A DNA stretch of 64,000 bases, from NCBI RefSeq assembly GCF_036090055.1, contig NZ_CP107970.1, positions 994,501 through 1,058,500 on the forward strand, given 5' to 3'. Below are positions 1 through 6,898 of the stretch, one piece after another. The stretch's first letter is position 1, and each line of letters starts with the position of its first letter. Source of the stretch: Nocardioides sp. NBC_00368. GTDB taxonomy: Bacteria > Actinomycetota > Actinomycetes > Propionibacteriales > Nocardioidaceae. The position numbers and the translations under genes were made by a program. Under the pieces are notes generated by a model, which made no database searches, was not told the DNA's origin, and saw only the letters and a list, made by a program, of their open reading frames with translations.

Positions 1-246
1 CGTGGCCGCCTTGGTCTGGGCGGAGGCGAGCTCGAGCGGGTTGAGGATGCGGATGCTCAGCACCCGTTCCTCGGGCGGGAGCTCGGCGTAGGCGGTCCGT
101 GGCGCCGAGATGTCGGCCTGCTCCAGGCGCCACAGCAGGCCGATGGTCTCGGCACGCAGCGCCTTGTTGGCGCGCCGGAGGCGCCAGGCGACAGCGGCGG
201 CGGCCACGGCGACCACCAGCGCCACGACGGCGATCAGGGTGCTCAA
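1..246 (-). CDS. Membrane-anchored protein, N-terminal part (cut by window edge)
   Basis: An open frame runs off the left edge. It starts at a TTG (244-246) preceded by AGGAG at good spacing. The first 20 or so residues are hydrophobic (STLIAVVALVVAVAAAAVAW), followed by a basic RLRRANK stretch, so a single N-terminal membrane anchor with the rest in the cytoplasm is likely. The visible 82 residues continue with a soluble segment (ETIGLLWRLEQADISAP, then LPPEERVLSIRILNPLELA). I do not recognise the family. It is transcribed away from acnA and shares the 295-base gap between them. Only the N-terminus can be judged. Confidence 0.7.
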   Translation of the reverse strand, partial: MSTLIAVVALVVAVAAAAVAWRLRRANKALRAETIGLLWRLEQADISAPRTAYAELPPEERVLSIRILNPLELASAQTKAAT

Positions 247-372
247 GGCTCTCCTCGCATCACTTCGTGCCCGACGAGTTCGCGGCCCGACGGGTGGCCC
301 GGTCGGACCAATCATGGAGTATCCGAGGATCGCTGTCAGCGGCGGTGGTCACAACACGGCGCGCCGGGTGAT

Positions 373-388
373 TCGAATTGTCGTTCGA
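373..388. promoter_or_regulatory. LexA-like (SOS box-like) inverted repeat
   Basis: The sequence TCGAATTGTCGTTCGA has TCGAA/TTCGA arms. It differs at one position from the actinobacterial LexA consensus TCGAAC-N4-GTTCGA. It lies in the divergent gap between the left-edge membrane gene and acnA. A real LexA role is unproven. Confidence 0.35.
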
Positions 389-397
389 CATCATGTA

Positions 398-411
398 TCT
401 TGATATCAAGA
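398..411. promoter_or_regulatory. Perfect 14-bp palindrome upstream of acnA (MarR/TamR-type operator candidate)
   Basis: TCTTGATATCAAGA is its own reverse complement. It lies in the acnA / membrane-gene divergent gap (247-541), where nothing else is coded. Palindromes of this form are typical of the MarR subfamily that includes PecS, HucR and TamR. In Streptomyces, TamR is reported to control aconitase and other citrate-metabolism genes. That link is from memory of the family and is an inference here. Confidence 0.5.
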
Positions 412-541
412 GATCGGGCGAGCGATCGCCGCAAAAGGTTAGGTGAGCCTTTGTTTTCCCGGCGCGGGTAGCCGGGGCAGGATGGGCTTCAAAGACTTGA
501 GAACGTACGTCACTGTGGACGCGAGCAAGGAGATGAACGCG

Positions 542-3220
542 TTGGCCAGCAAGGACAGCTTCGGTGCCAAGAGCACCCTGGACGTGGACGGTAAGTCCTA
601 CGAGATCTTCCGCCTGGATGCGGTCAAGGGTGAGGGCCTCGACGTCGCGTCGCTGCCCTTCTCGTTGAAGGTGCTGCTGGAGAACCTCCTGCGCACCGAG
701 GACGGCGCGAACATCACCGCCGACGACATCAAGGCGCTGGCGGGCTGGGACGAGACCGCCGAGCCCGACAAGGAGATCCAGTACACGCCGGCGCGCGTGA
801 TCATGCAGGACTTCACCGGCGTGCCCTGCATCGTCGACCTGGCCACCCTGCGCGAGGCCGCGGCCGAGCTCGGTGGCGACCCGACCAAGATCAACCCGCT
901 CTCGCCCGCCGAGATGGTCATCGACCACTCCGTGATCGCCGAGGTCTTCGGCACGCCGGAGGCCTTCGAGCGCAACGTCGAGATCGAGTACGAGCGCAAC
1001 CGTGAGCGCTACCAGTTCCTGCGCTGGGGCCAGACCGCCTTCGAGGACTTCAAGGTCGTTCCGCCGGGCACCGGCATCGTCCACCAGGTCAACATCGAGC
1101 ACCTGGCCCGCACGGTCTTCACCCGTGAGGTCGACGGCGAGCTGCAGGCCTACCCCGACACCTGCGTGGGCACCGACTCCCACACCACCATGGTCAACGG
1201 CCTGGGCGTCCTCGGCTTCGGCGTGGGCGGCATCGAGGCCGAGGCCGCGCTGCTCGGCCAGCCGGTCTCCATGCTGATCCCGCGCGTGGTCGGCTTCAAG
1301 CTCCACGGCGACCTGCCCGAGGGCTCGACCGCCACCGACCTGGTGCTCACCATCACCGAGATGCTGCGCAAGCACGGTGTGGTCGGCAAGTTCGTCGAGT
1401 TCTACGGCGCCGGCGTGACCGCGCTGCCGCTGGCCAACCGCGCCACCATCGGCAACATGTCGCCGGAGTTCGGTTCCACCATCGCGATCTTCCCGGTCGA
1501 CGAGGAGACCATCAACTACCTCAAGCTCACCGGCCGCTCCGAGGAGCAGCTGGCCCTGGTGGAGAAGTACGCCAAGGAGCAGGGCCTGTGGCACGACCCG
1601 GCCGCCGAGCCGCGCTACTCCGAGACGCTCGAGCTCGACCTCTCCACCGTCGTCCCGAGCATCGCCGGCCCGAAGCGTCCGCAGGACCGCGTCGAGCTCA
1701 CCGACGCCAAGACCTCCTTCGAGGGTCACCTGCCGACGTACACCTCCAAGACCGACGCGAAGATCCCGGTCAAGCTGGCCGACGGCACCGAGTTCGAGCT
1801 GGAGAACGGCGCGGTCACGATCGCCTCGATCACCTCCTGCACGAACACCTCCAACCCGTCGGTCATGATCGGCGCCGCGCTGCTGGCGAAGAAGGCCGTC
1901 GAGAAGGGCCTGACCCGCAAGCCGTGGGTCAAGACCACCCTGGCGCCGGGCTCCAAGGTCGTCACCGACTACTACGACAAGGCCGGGCTCACCCCCTACC
2001 TGGAGAAGGTCGGCTTCAACCTCGTCGGCTACGGCTGCGTGACCTGCATCGGCAACTCGGGCCCGATCATCCCCGAGGTCTCCGCCGCGGTGAACGACAA
2101 CGACCTCGCCGTCGTCTCGGTCCTCTCCGGCAACCGCAACTTCGAGGGTCGTATCAACCCCGACGTGAAGATGAACTACCTCGCGTCGCCGCCGCTGGTC
2201 ATCGCCTACGCCCTGGCCGGCAACATGAACATGAACCTGTTCGAGGACGCGCTGGGCCAGGACCAGGACGGCAACGACGTCTTCCTCAAGGACATCTGGC
2301 CGACCCCGGCCGAGGTCGAGGAGACCATCGCCACCGCGATCTCCTCCGACATGTTCACGAAGGACTACGCCGACGTGTTCGCGGGCGACGAGCGCTGGCA
2401 GAACCTGCCGACCCCGACCGGTGACACCTTCACCTGGGACGAGGAGTCGACCTACGTCCGCAAGGCTCCCTACTTCGAGGGTATGGCCAAGACCCCGGCG
2501 CCGGTCACCGACATCGAGGGTGCGCGCGTCCTGCTGAAGCTGGGCGACTCGGTCACCACCGACCACATCAGCCCCGCGGGCAACATCAAGAAGGACTCGC
2601 CCGCCGGCAAGTACCTCCTCGAGCACGGTGTCGAGCAGCGTGACTTCAACTCCTACGGCTCGCGCCGAGGCAACCACGAGATCATGATCCGCGGCACCTT
2701 CGCCAACATCCGGATCAAGAACCAGGTCGCCCCGGGCACCGAGGGTGGCTACACCCGCGACTTCACCCAGCCCGACGCTCCGGTCAGCTTCATCTACGAC
2801 GCCGCCCAGAACTACGCCGCTGCCGGCACCCCGCTGGTCGTCCTCGGCGGCAAGGAGTACGGCTCCGGCTCCTCGCGCGACTGGGCTGCCAAGGGCACCT
2901 CGCTCCTGGGCGTCAAGGCCGTCATCACCGAGTCGTTCGAGCGCATCCACCGCTCCAACCTCATCGGTATGGGCGTCATCCCGCTGCAGTTCCCGGCGGG
3001 GCAGAACGCCGACAGCCTCGGTCTGACCGGTGAGGAGACCTTCTCGATCTCCGGCATCACCGCGCTCAACGAGGGCGTCACCCCGAAGACGGTCAAGGTC
3101 ACCACCGACACCGGTGTCGAGTTCGACGCGGTCGTCCGCATCGACACCCCCGGTGAGGCCAACTACTACCGCAACGGCGGCATCCTGCAGTACGTCCTGC
3201 GCAGCCTGGTCAACAACTGA
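542..3220 (+). CDS. acnA: Aconitate hydratase A
   Basis: This enzyme interconverts citrate and isocitrate in the TCA cycle, using a 4Fe-4S cluster in the cytoplasm. The protein is about 892 residues, the usual AcnA/IRP1 size. The cluster cysteines are visible in ITSCTNTS and GYGCVTCIGNSGP, and the substrate/active-site stretches GTDSHTTMVNGLG and GSGSSRDWAAKG are intact. In-frame GTG and ATG codons lie further upstream (443, 482, 515, 533). I prefer the TTG at 542 because AAGGAG at 527-532 sits nine bases before it and the protein then begins MASKDSFGAKSTL, where family similarity starts. The ATG at 533 directly abuts that ribosome binding site. The gene is monocistronic and followed by a hairpin. 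Confidence 0.97.
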   Translation: MASKDSFGAKSTLDVDGKSYEIFRLDAVKGEGLDVASLPFSLKVLLENLLRTEDGANITADDIKALAGWDETAEPDKEIQYTPARVIMQDFTGVPCIVDLATLREAAAELGGDPTKINPLSPAEMVIDHSVIAEVFGTPEAFERNVEIEYERNRERYQFLRWGQTAFEDFKVVPPGTGIVHQVNIEHLARTVFTREVDGELQAYPDTCVGTDSHTTMVNGLGVLGFGVGGIEAEAALLGQPVSMLIPRVVGFKLHGDLPEGSTATDLVLTITEMLRKHGVVGKFVEFYGAGVTALPLANRATIGNMSPEFGSTIAIFPVDEETINYLKLTGRSEEQLALVEKYAKEQGLWHDPAAEPRYSETLELDLSTVVPSIAGPKRPQDRVELTDAKTSFEGHLPTYTSKTDAKIPVKLADGTEFELENGAVTIASITSCTNTSNPSVMIGAALLAKKAVEKGLTRKPWVKTTLAPGSKVVTDYYDKAGLTPYLEKVGFNLVGYGCVTCIGNSGPIIPEVSAAVNDNDLAVVSVLSGNRNFEGRINPDVKMNYLASPPLVIAYALAGNMNMNLFEDALGQDQDGNDVFLKDIWPTPAEVEETIATAISSDMFTKDYADVFAGDERWQNLPTPTGDTFTWDEESTYVRKAPYFEGMAKTPAPVTDIEGARVLLKLGDSVTTDHISPAGNIKKDSPAGKYLLEHGVEQRDFNSYGSRRGNHEIMIRGTFANIRIKNQVAPGTEGGYTRDFTQPDAPVSFIYDAAQNYAAAGTPLVVLGGKEYGSGSSRDWAAKGTSLLGVKAVITESFERIHRSNLIGMGVIPLQFPAGQNADSLGLTGEETFSISGITALNEGVTPKTVKVTTDTGVEFDAVVRIDTPGEANYYRNGGILQYVLRSLVNN

Positions 3221-3230
3221 CCCAGCTGTC

Positions 3231-3266
3231 GAACGGCCCGTCATCCGCGAGGGTGGCGGGCCGTTC
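3231..3266 (+). terminator. acnA terminator hairpin
   Basis: A perfect 10-bp stem (GAACGGCCCG with CGGGCCGTTC, 3231-3240 and 3257-3266) lies 10 bases after the acnA stop. It has a 16-base loop and no T run, as is common in high-GC actinobacteria. Confidence 0.7.
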
Positions 3267-3278
3267 GCGGTCTTGTCG

Positions 3279-3340
3279 GTACGACGGGGAGTTCTGCAGG
3301 GGTTACCGGCGCGTAACCCCTGCAGAACTCCCCGTCGTAC
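3279..3340. repeat. Long perfect inverted repeat, 28-bp arms (left flank of nuclease-like gene)
   Basis: Arms 3279-3306 and 3313-3340 are perfectly complementary over 28 bases around a 6-base centre. The outer part reads GTACGACGGGGAG and the inner part GGGGTTAC. A second element with the same outer and inner parts but a different middle lies at 4466-4525, on the other side of the 3406-4455 gene. Confidence 0.9.
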
Positions 3341-3357
3341 CTGCGGGTCGGGGACCC

Positions 3358-3366
3358 TGTGGATAA
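3358..3366. promoter_or_regulatory. DnaA-box-like site
   Basis: TGTGGATAA is the reverse complement of TTATCCACA, the classical DnaA-box consensus. It lies 40 bases before the nuclease-like gene. A single box is weak evidence for DnaA binding, and it may simply be part of this gene's conserved leader. Confidence 0.3.
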
Positions 3367-3405
3367 CTTCAGCGGGAATTTTCCGATCTGGGTGATGATC
3401 CCGGC

Positions 3406-4455
3406 ATGTCTGTTCCCGCGGATCGCTTCGAGCCACCGGCCTTTCATGAGGGCCGGCCTGGGCTCGTACGTCCTGTGCCCGTCGACCCCGACGGCAAGGT
3501 CGGGCCGACGCGTGGTCAGGCGGCTGGCAAGGGGTGGCGACGGACGAGTCGCGGCCACTACCTGCCTGCGCGGTTCGCCGCCGAGACCGCCGAGCAGCGG
3601 ATCGTCGAGGCCGCGGTCGCGCTCGGTGCGGACGACGCGGTGACCGGGTGGGCAGCGCTTCGGTGGCTGGGCGCGGCCGAGTTCGACGGCGTCGAGCTCG
3701 ATCTCGAGCTGCCGGTCCCGCTGCTGGTGGACGACCATCGCATGGATCCTCCGCCGGGCGCGTTCATCACGGCCGAGCGGCGTCAGCGCGACGATCGGCG
3801 AGTCGTCGACGGTCTGCCGGTCACGCATCCGCTGCGGTCGGTCTGCTTCGAGATGAGGTTTGCGCCCACGCTGGTGGCGGCCGTGAAGATCTTCGACATG
3901 GCGGCGCAGTCAGACCTCGTCTCGAAGCGGGAGGCCGAGACGTACGTCCGGCGCCTGTCCGGTTGGACCGGTGTCGGTCGATGCCGTGAGGCGATCGCAC
4001 TCGGCGACGAGAACACGTGGTCGCGGATGGAGACCGAGATGCGTCTGCTCTGGCGCGAGATCGGGTTGGTCGACGTGGTCAGCAACCATCCGGTGTTCGA
4101 CGCGGCCGGAAACCACATCGGTACGCCGGACCTGCTCGACCTCGACCACGGCGTGGTCGGGGAGTACGACGGTTCGCTCCATCTCGAGGGGAAGCAGCGT
4201 GCCAAGGACATCCGCCGCGAGGGTGCGTTCCGTCGCCTGGGTCTGGAGTACGTGACCATGGTCGCTGCCGACCGTCGCGACCCTGCCGACTTCCTGCGAC
4301 GCACGCGGGACGCGTGCCGGAGGGGAGGCCGCGACCGGTCCGACCGCTGGACGGTGACGCTGCCCGCGTGGTGGGTCGCAACGACGACGGTCGAGCAACG
4401 CCGGGCCCTGACCTCCGAGCAGCGCTCGAGGATCCTCGGCCGGCGGGCGGGCTGA
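3406..4455 (+). CDS. DUF559/AbiEi-like protein with PD-(D/E)XK (Vsr-like) C-terminal domain
   Basis: A 349-residue protein of a family that is often present in many copies in Nocardioides-type genomes, usually labelled type IV antitoxin AbiEi or DUF559-domain protein. The N-terminal part carries the family stretch around SRGHYLPA and AVTGWAALRWLG. The C-terminal part (about 240-320) has the nuclease-fold signature: an Asp in GTPDLLD, then VVGEYDGSLH (E-x-D-G-x-x-H), then DIRREGAFRRLG. These fit the Asp, Glu-x-Asp, His and Arg positions of Vsr/DUF559 nucleases, so it may cut or bind DNA. The usual helix-turn-helix N-terminus seen in relatives is short or degenerate here. No partner toxin gene is adjacent, and the gene is flanked by two related long palindromes. 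Its function is unknown. Confidence 0.8.
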   Translation: MSVPADRFEPPAFHEGRPGLVRPVPVDPDGKVGPTRGQAAGKGWRRTSRGHYLPARFAAETAEQRIVEAAVALGADDAVTGWAALRWLGAAEFDGVELDLELPVPLLVDDHRMDPPPGAFITAERRQRDDRRVVDGLPVTHPLRSVCFEMRFAPTLVAAVKIFDMAAQSDLVSKREAETYVRRLSGWTGVGRCREAIALGDENTWSRMETEMRLLWREIGLVDVVSNHPVFDAAGNHIGTPDLLDLDHGVVGEYDGSLHLEGKQRAKDIRREGAFRRLGLEYVTMVAADRRDPADFLRRTRDACRRGGRDRSDRWTVTLPAWWVATTTVEQRRALTSEQRSRILGRRAG

Positions 4456-4465
4456 CCCGAATCGA

Positions 4466-4525
4466 TACGACGGGGAGATCGGCATGGGTTACTCCGCAGT
4501 AACCCATGCCGATCTCCCCGTCGTA
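4466..4525. repeat. Long perfect inverted repeat, 28-bp arms (right flank of nuclease-like gene)
   Basis: Arms 4466-4493 and 4498-4525 match over 28 bases around a 4-base centre. The outer TACGACGGGGAG and inner GGGTTAC blocks are shared with 3279-3340. The middle differs (ATCGGCAT here, TTCTGCAG there), and both arms changed together so that pairing is preserved. It lies just after the stop of the 3406-4455 gene and 19 bases before the end of the opposing gene. Confidence 0.9.
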
Positions 4526-4543
4526 CCCGGAGGTGGCGGCCCC

Positions 4544-5230
4544 TCAGGTCAGCGACGCGATCCGGGCGCGGCTGTCTTCGCTCAGCGCGAGGAGCAGTGC
4601 GTCGAATGCGTCGCTGTGGTCGGGGCCGGCCGCCGCGATCTCGGTCACCGTCTCGTCGGGCAGGCCGGCGAGGAGGGGGTCGATCACCGAGGGCTCGTCG
4701 ATGAACAGCGCGAGCCGGAGGATCTCTGCGCCCGAGGCGCCGTCGACGACCTTCAGCGAGGTCTCGGGGCCCACGACACCGGTGAACCTGGCCAGGGTCA
4801 GCAGATGACCGTCGGCCAGGAGCCGGCGGCCGACGTCGACGACCAGGCCACGGTCGAGCCTGGCGATGATCGCCTCGACACGGCTCGGGTCGAGGTGGAC
4901 GGAGAGCTCGGCGAGGAACTCCGGCTTCAGGTGGCCGGCCAGTTTCGCGGCGTCGGCCGGATCCATCACCGCGGCCACCCGGGCGCTGAGCATGGGGCCC
5001 ATCGCGATCTCGGTGATCTTCGCGGTGACGGCGGCCGGGAGCTTCTTGCTGACCGCGGCCAGCCCCTTCACCCTGGACTCGTGACGGCTGAACATGGCGT
5101 GCGAGACGATCCCACGCAGGTCGCGGAGGTCGTCGGGGGAGGTGGTGGCGAGGAAGGCGAGCTCGGCCTCGTCCACGTGCATCTCGTGGGCGAGCTTGGT
5201 GATCTCGAGCGCGCTGGTCAGAGCGGTCAT
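4544..5230 (-). CDS. Conserved hypothetical protein (helical, about 228 aa)
   Basis: I do not recognise this gene. It encodes a soluble, mostly helical 228-residue protein with no signal peptide or membrane segment. It contains repeating short motifs such as MDPADAAKLAGHL, LDPSRVEAIIARLD and GLPDETVTEIAAAG. These loosely recall the superhelical repeats of the MgtE N-terminal domain, but I would not assign that. Its ATG overlaps the stop of the upstream gene (5227-5454) in an ATGA, so the two are translationally coupled and probably work together. Confidence 0.75.
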   Translation of the reverse strand: MTALTSALEITKLAHEMHVDEAELAFLATTSPDDLRDLRGIVSHAMFSRHESRVKGLAAVSKKLPAAVTAKITEIAMGPMLSARVAAVMDPADAAKLAGHLKPEFLAELSVHLDPSRVEAIIARLDRGLVVDVGRRLLADGHLLTLARFTGVVGPETSLKVVDGASGAEILRLALFIDEPSVIDPLLAGLPDETVTEIAAAGPDHSDAFDALLLALSEDSRARIASLT

Positions 5231-5454
5231 CGGCTGCCTCCGAGCATCTTCTGGACGACCCCGCGCAGCATCTTCGGCACCAGCTTCAGCGCCTCGTCGA
5301 GGGAGGCCTCGAACGCCTTGTCCTCCGCGATCATCGCGCCCTGGGTCAGGTCGTTGAACCGGGCCAGCTGCTCGTCGTCGTACGCCGCCAGCGGCGCGAG
5401 CCGCGTGGCCGGCACGCCGAGCGTGGCAGCGAGCCGGTCGAGTCCCTCACTCAT
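5227..5454 (-). CDS. Small hypothetical protein, first gene of a two-gene unit
   Basis: A 75-residue soluble protein beginning MSEGLDRLAATLG, with GAGAGG upstream. An upstream in-frame start at 5481 would add nine residues but lacks a ribosome site. The middle is acidic (YDDEQLARFNDL, AEDKAFEASLDEALKLV) and the end is basic (PKMLRGVVQKMLGGSR). No family is recognised. It overlaps the next gene (4544-5230) by four bases and is probably co-transcribed with it. Confidence 0.65.
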   Translation of the reverse strand: MSEGLDRLAATLGVPATRLAPLAAYDDEQLARFNDLTQGAMIAEDKAFEASLDEALKLVPKMLRGVVQKMLGGSR

Positions 5455-5631
5455 CGATTCCTCTCTCGCCGGAAGTGGCACCTTCGGCCCCCGGCGGCGC
5501 CACTATATGCAGGCCGCCCGAGTGTTTGGATAGTGTTTCGACATGCACGCAGCGTCGTCGATCGCCCGGGCGACGGGCGACGACCCCGATGGCTCGGTGG
5601 CCGTCTGTGTCGCGAAGTGGGAGGAGACCCG

Positions 5632-5934
5632 ATGCTCGTAGCGTTCTCTGTCGCGCCGAGCGGCACCGGCCGCGCCGATGGTTCCGTGTCCGACGCCGTC
5701 GCCGCGGCGGTTCGCGTGGTGAGGGAGTCAGGGCTCCCGAACCGGACGGACGCGATGTTCACGACGATCGAGGGCGACTGGGACTCCTGCTTCGACGTCG
5801 TGAAGCGGGCGACCGAGGCGGTCGCTCCCTACGGGTCACGAGTGTCCCTGGTCCTGAAGGCGGACATCCGCCCGGGCTACGAGGGCGAGCTCGACGCCAA
5901 GCTCGAGCGGCTCGAAGAGGCGCTGGAGGACTGA
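5632..5934 (+). CDS. MTH1187/YkoF-type thiamine-binding family protein
   Basis: A 100-residue ferredoxin-fold protein of the MTH1187 (DUF77) family, some members of which bind thiamine or its hydroxymethylpyrimidine part. Family features visible are LVAFSVAPSG at the start, TDAMFTTIEGDWDSCFDVVKRA in the middle, and VSLVLKADIRPGYEGELDAKLE near the end. The start at 5632 is chosen because GGAGGAG lies 8-12 bases before it and family similarity begins there. An upstream ATG at 5533 only adds an arginine-rich, non-conserved stretch. I looked for the conserved thiamine-riboswitch words in the leader and did not see them. A decayed copy of the C-terminal part lies at 6313-6402. Confidence 0.85.
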   Translation: MLVAFSVAPSGTGRADGSVSDAVAAAVRVVRESGLPNRTDAMFTTIEGDWDSCFDVVKRATEAVAPYGSRVSLVLKADIRPGYEGELDAKLERLEEALED

Positions 5935-5986
5935 CGGCCGGCCCTCGCGATTCCGGGGGGCCGAGAAGGTCGAGGACAATCGACCC

Positions 5987-6283
5987 ATGGTCGAATTTCT
6001 CCTCGCCGTCACCTTCGCGTGCGGGCTGGTCGTGGCTGTCGCCCACGTCATCAACAGTCGCTTCGTCGCACCCGTCTACGACGTCGTGGCGAACCTCACC
6101 GGCTTCGTGTGCGCCGTGGCTGCCTCGACACTGCTCCGCCACTGGATTCCCGCGTTGCTCGCCGCACTCGCCGTCTGCTGCTGGCTGGCGCTCGCGCTGC
6201 GTACGCTCGGGGCCATCCGCCGTCGGCAGCCGCTTCTGGGACAGGCGCCCCCTCATCAAGACTCCCGCGTCAGCGGCCACTGA
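5987..6283 (+). CDS. Small membrane protein, about 98 aa
   Basis: A short protein with about three hydrophobic segments (LLAVTFACGLVVAVAHVI; VYDVVANLTGFVCAVAAST; ALLAALAVCCWLALALRTL) and a short polar tail. No family is recognised. It stands alone between the thiamine-binding gene and its decayed copy. The hydrophobic pattern supports a real protein, but the start and function are uncertain. Confidence 0.6.
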   Translation: MVEFLLAVTFACGLVVAVAHVINSRFVAPVYDVVANLTGFVCAVAASTLLRHWIPALLAALAVCCWLALALRTLGAIRRRQPLLGQAPPHQDSRVSGH

Positions 6284-6312
6284 CCGAAGCGGTTGACCGG
6301 GCTCGGGCGTCT

Positions 6313-6402
6313 GCGCGGGTCCGGCTGGTGCTCCGGGCCGACATCCGGCCCGGTCGCACCAGCCAGCTCACCGCGAAGGTCGAGCGGACCGAGGATCAGA
6401 GC
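6313..6402 (+). pseudogene. Decayed fragment of an MTH1187-type protein C-terminus
   Basis: In one frame this stretch encodes ARVRLVLRADIRPGRTSQ followed by LTAKVERTED. It closely parallels SRVSLVLKADIRPGYEGE followed by LDAKLERLEE at the end of the intact gene at 5632-5934. There is no matching N-terminal half and no proper stop, and the fragment runs into the opposing gene at 6396. It is best read as the remnant of a partial duplication. Confidence 0.65.
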
Positions 6403-6887
6403 CCGCGGGCCATCGCGTCCTGTCCGGTCTTGATGGCCTCCCGGATCCGGGAGTAGGTGCCGCAGCGACAGACGTTGCGGATCGTGTCGAGGTCGGCCTC
6501 GGTGATGGCACGGCCCTCCGCGCGGACCTTGTTGACGAGGGCGACCGCGGTCATGATCTGGCCGGGCTGGCAGTAGCCGCACTGGGCGACGTCGTGCTCG
6601 AGCCAGGCCTCCTGCATCGGGTGCAGGCCGTCGCCTGGTGCCGTGTCGGCCAGGCCCTCGATGGTGGTGATCTCGTCGTCGGCGTCGATGTCGGCGACCC
6701 GCACCGAGCAGGGGTTGAACGCCTTGCCGTTGATGTGGGACGTACAGGCCTTGCAGACGTTGATGCCGCAGCCGTACTTCGGGCCGGTGACACCGAGGAC
6801 ATCGCGAAGCACCCACAGGATGCGTACGTCGTCCTCGACGTCGACGGTGACGGTCTCGCCGTTGAGCTGGAAGGTGTGTGAAGGCAT
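6396..6887 (-). CDS. 2Fe-2S subunit of a molybdenum hydroxylase (isoquinoline 1-oxidoreductase alpha type)
   Basis: The small subunit (163 aa) passes electrons from the molybdenum centre of a xanthine-oxidase-family hydroxylase. The plant-type 2Fe-2S domain shows GCGINVCKACTSHINGKAFNPC (residues about 40-60). The second, helical 2Fe-2S domain shows QCGYCQPGQIM and NVCRCGTYSRIREAI. The gene sits 11 bases after the catalytic subunit and is surely co-transcribed with it. There is no FAD subunit, as in IorAB-type enzymes that give electrons to a cytochrome. Substrates of such enzymes are N-heterocycles or aldehydes, and the true one here is unknown. Confidence 0.92.
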   Translation of the reverse strand: MPSHTFQLNGETVTVDVEDDVRILWVLRDVLGVTGPKYGCGINVCKACTSHINGKAFNPCSVRVADIDADDEITTIEGLADTAPGDGLHPMQEAWLEHDVAQCGYCQPGQIMTAVALVNKVRAEGRAITEADLDTIRNVCRCGTYSRIREAIKTGQDAMARGL

Positions 6888-6898
6888 CGCAGGGGACC

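Noticed and set aside
3279..3340. CRISPR repeat or attachment-site reading of the long palindromes
   Set aside because: Only two units, not regularly spaced, with no cas or integrase genes nearby; each is an inverted repeat, not a direct repeat with spacers.
260..3436. Very long leftward open frame (about 1058 codons) across acnA
   Set aside because: It is antisense to aconitase, whose protein is fully conserved. The antisense product is low-complexity (Gly/Val/Asp/Arg rich) and matches nothing.
5455..5631. Possible thiamine riboswitch before the thiamine-binding family gene
   Set aside because: The conserved TPP riboswitch words were not found, and no convincing stem set was seen.
6019..6456. 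Rightward frame of 145 codons overlapping the small membrane gene
   Set aside because: Only the 6313-6402 part shows protein-like similarity (to the MTH1187 gene). The rest is a shadow frame and then antisense to the 2Fe-2S gene.
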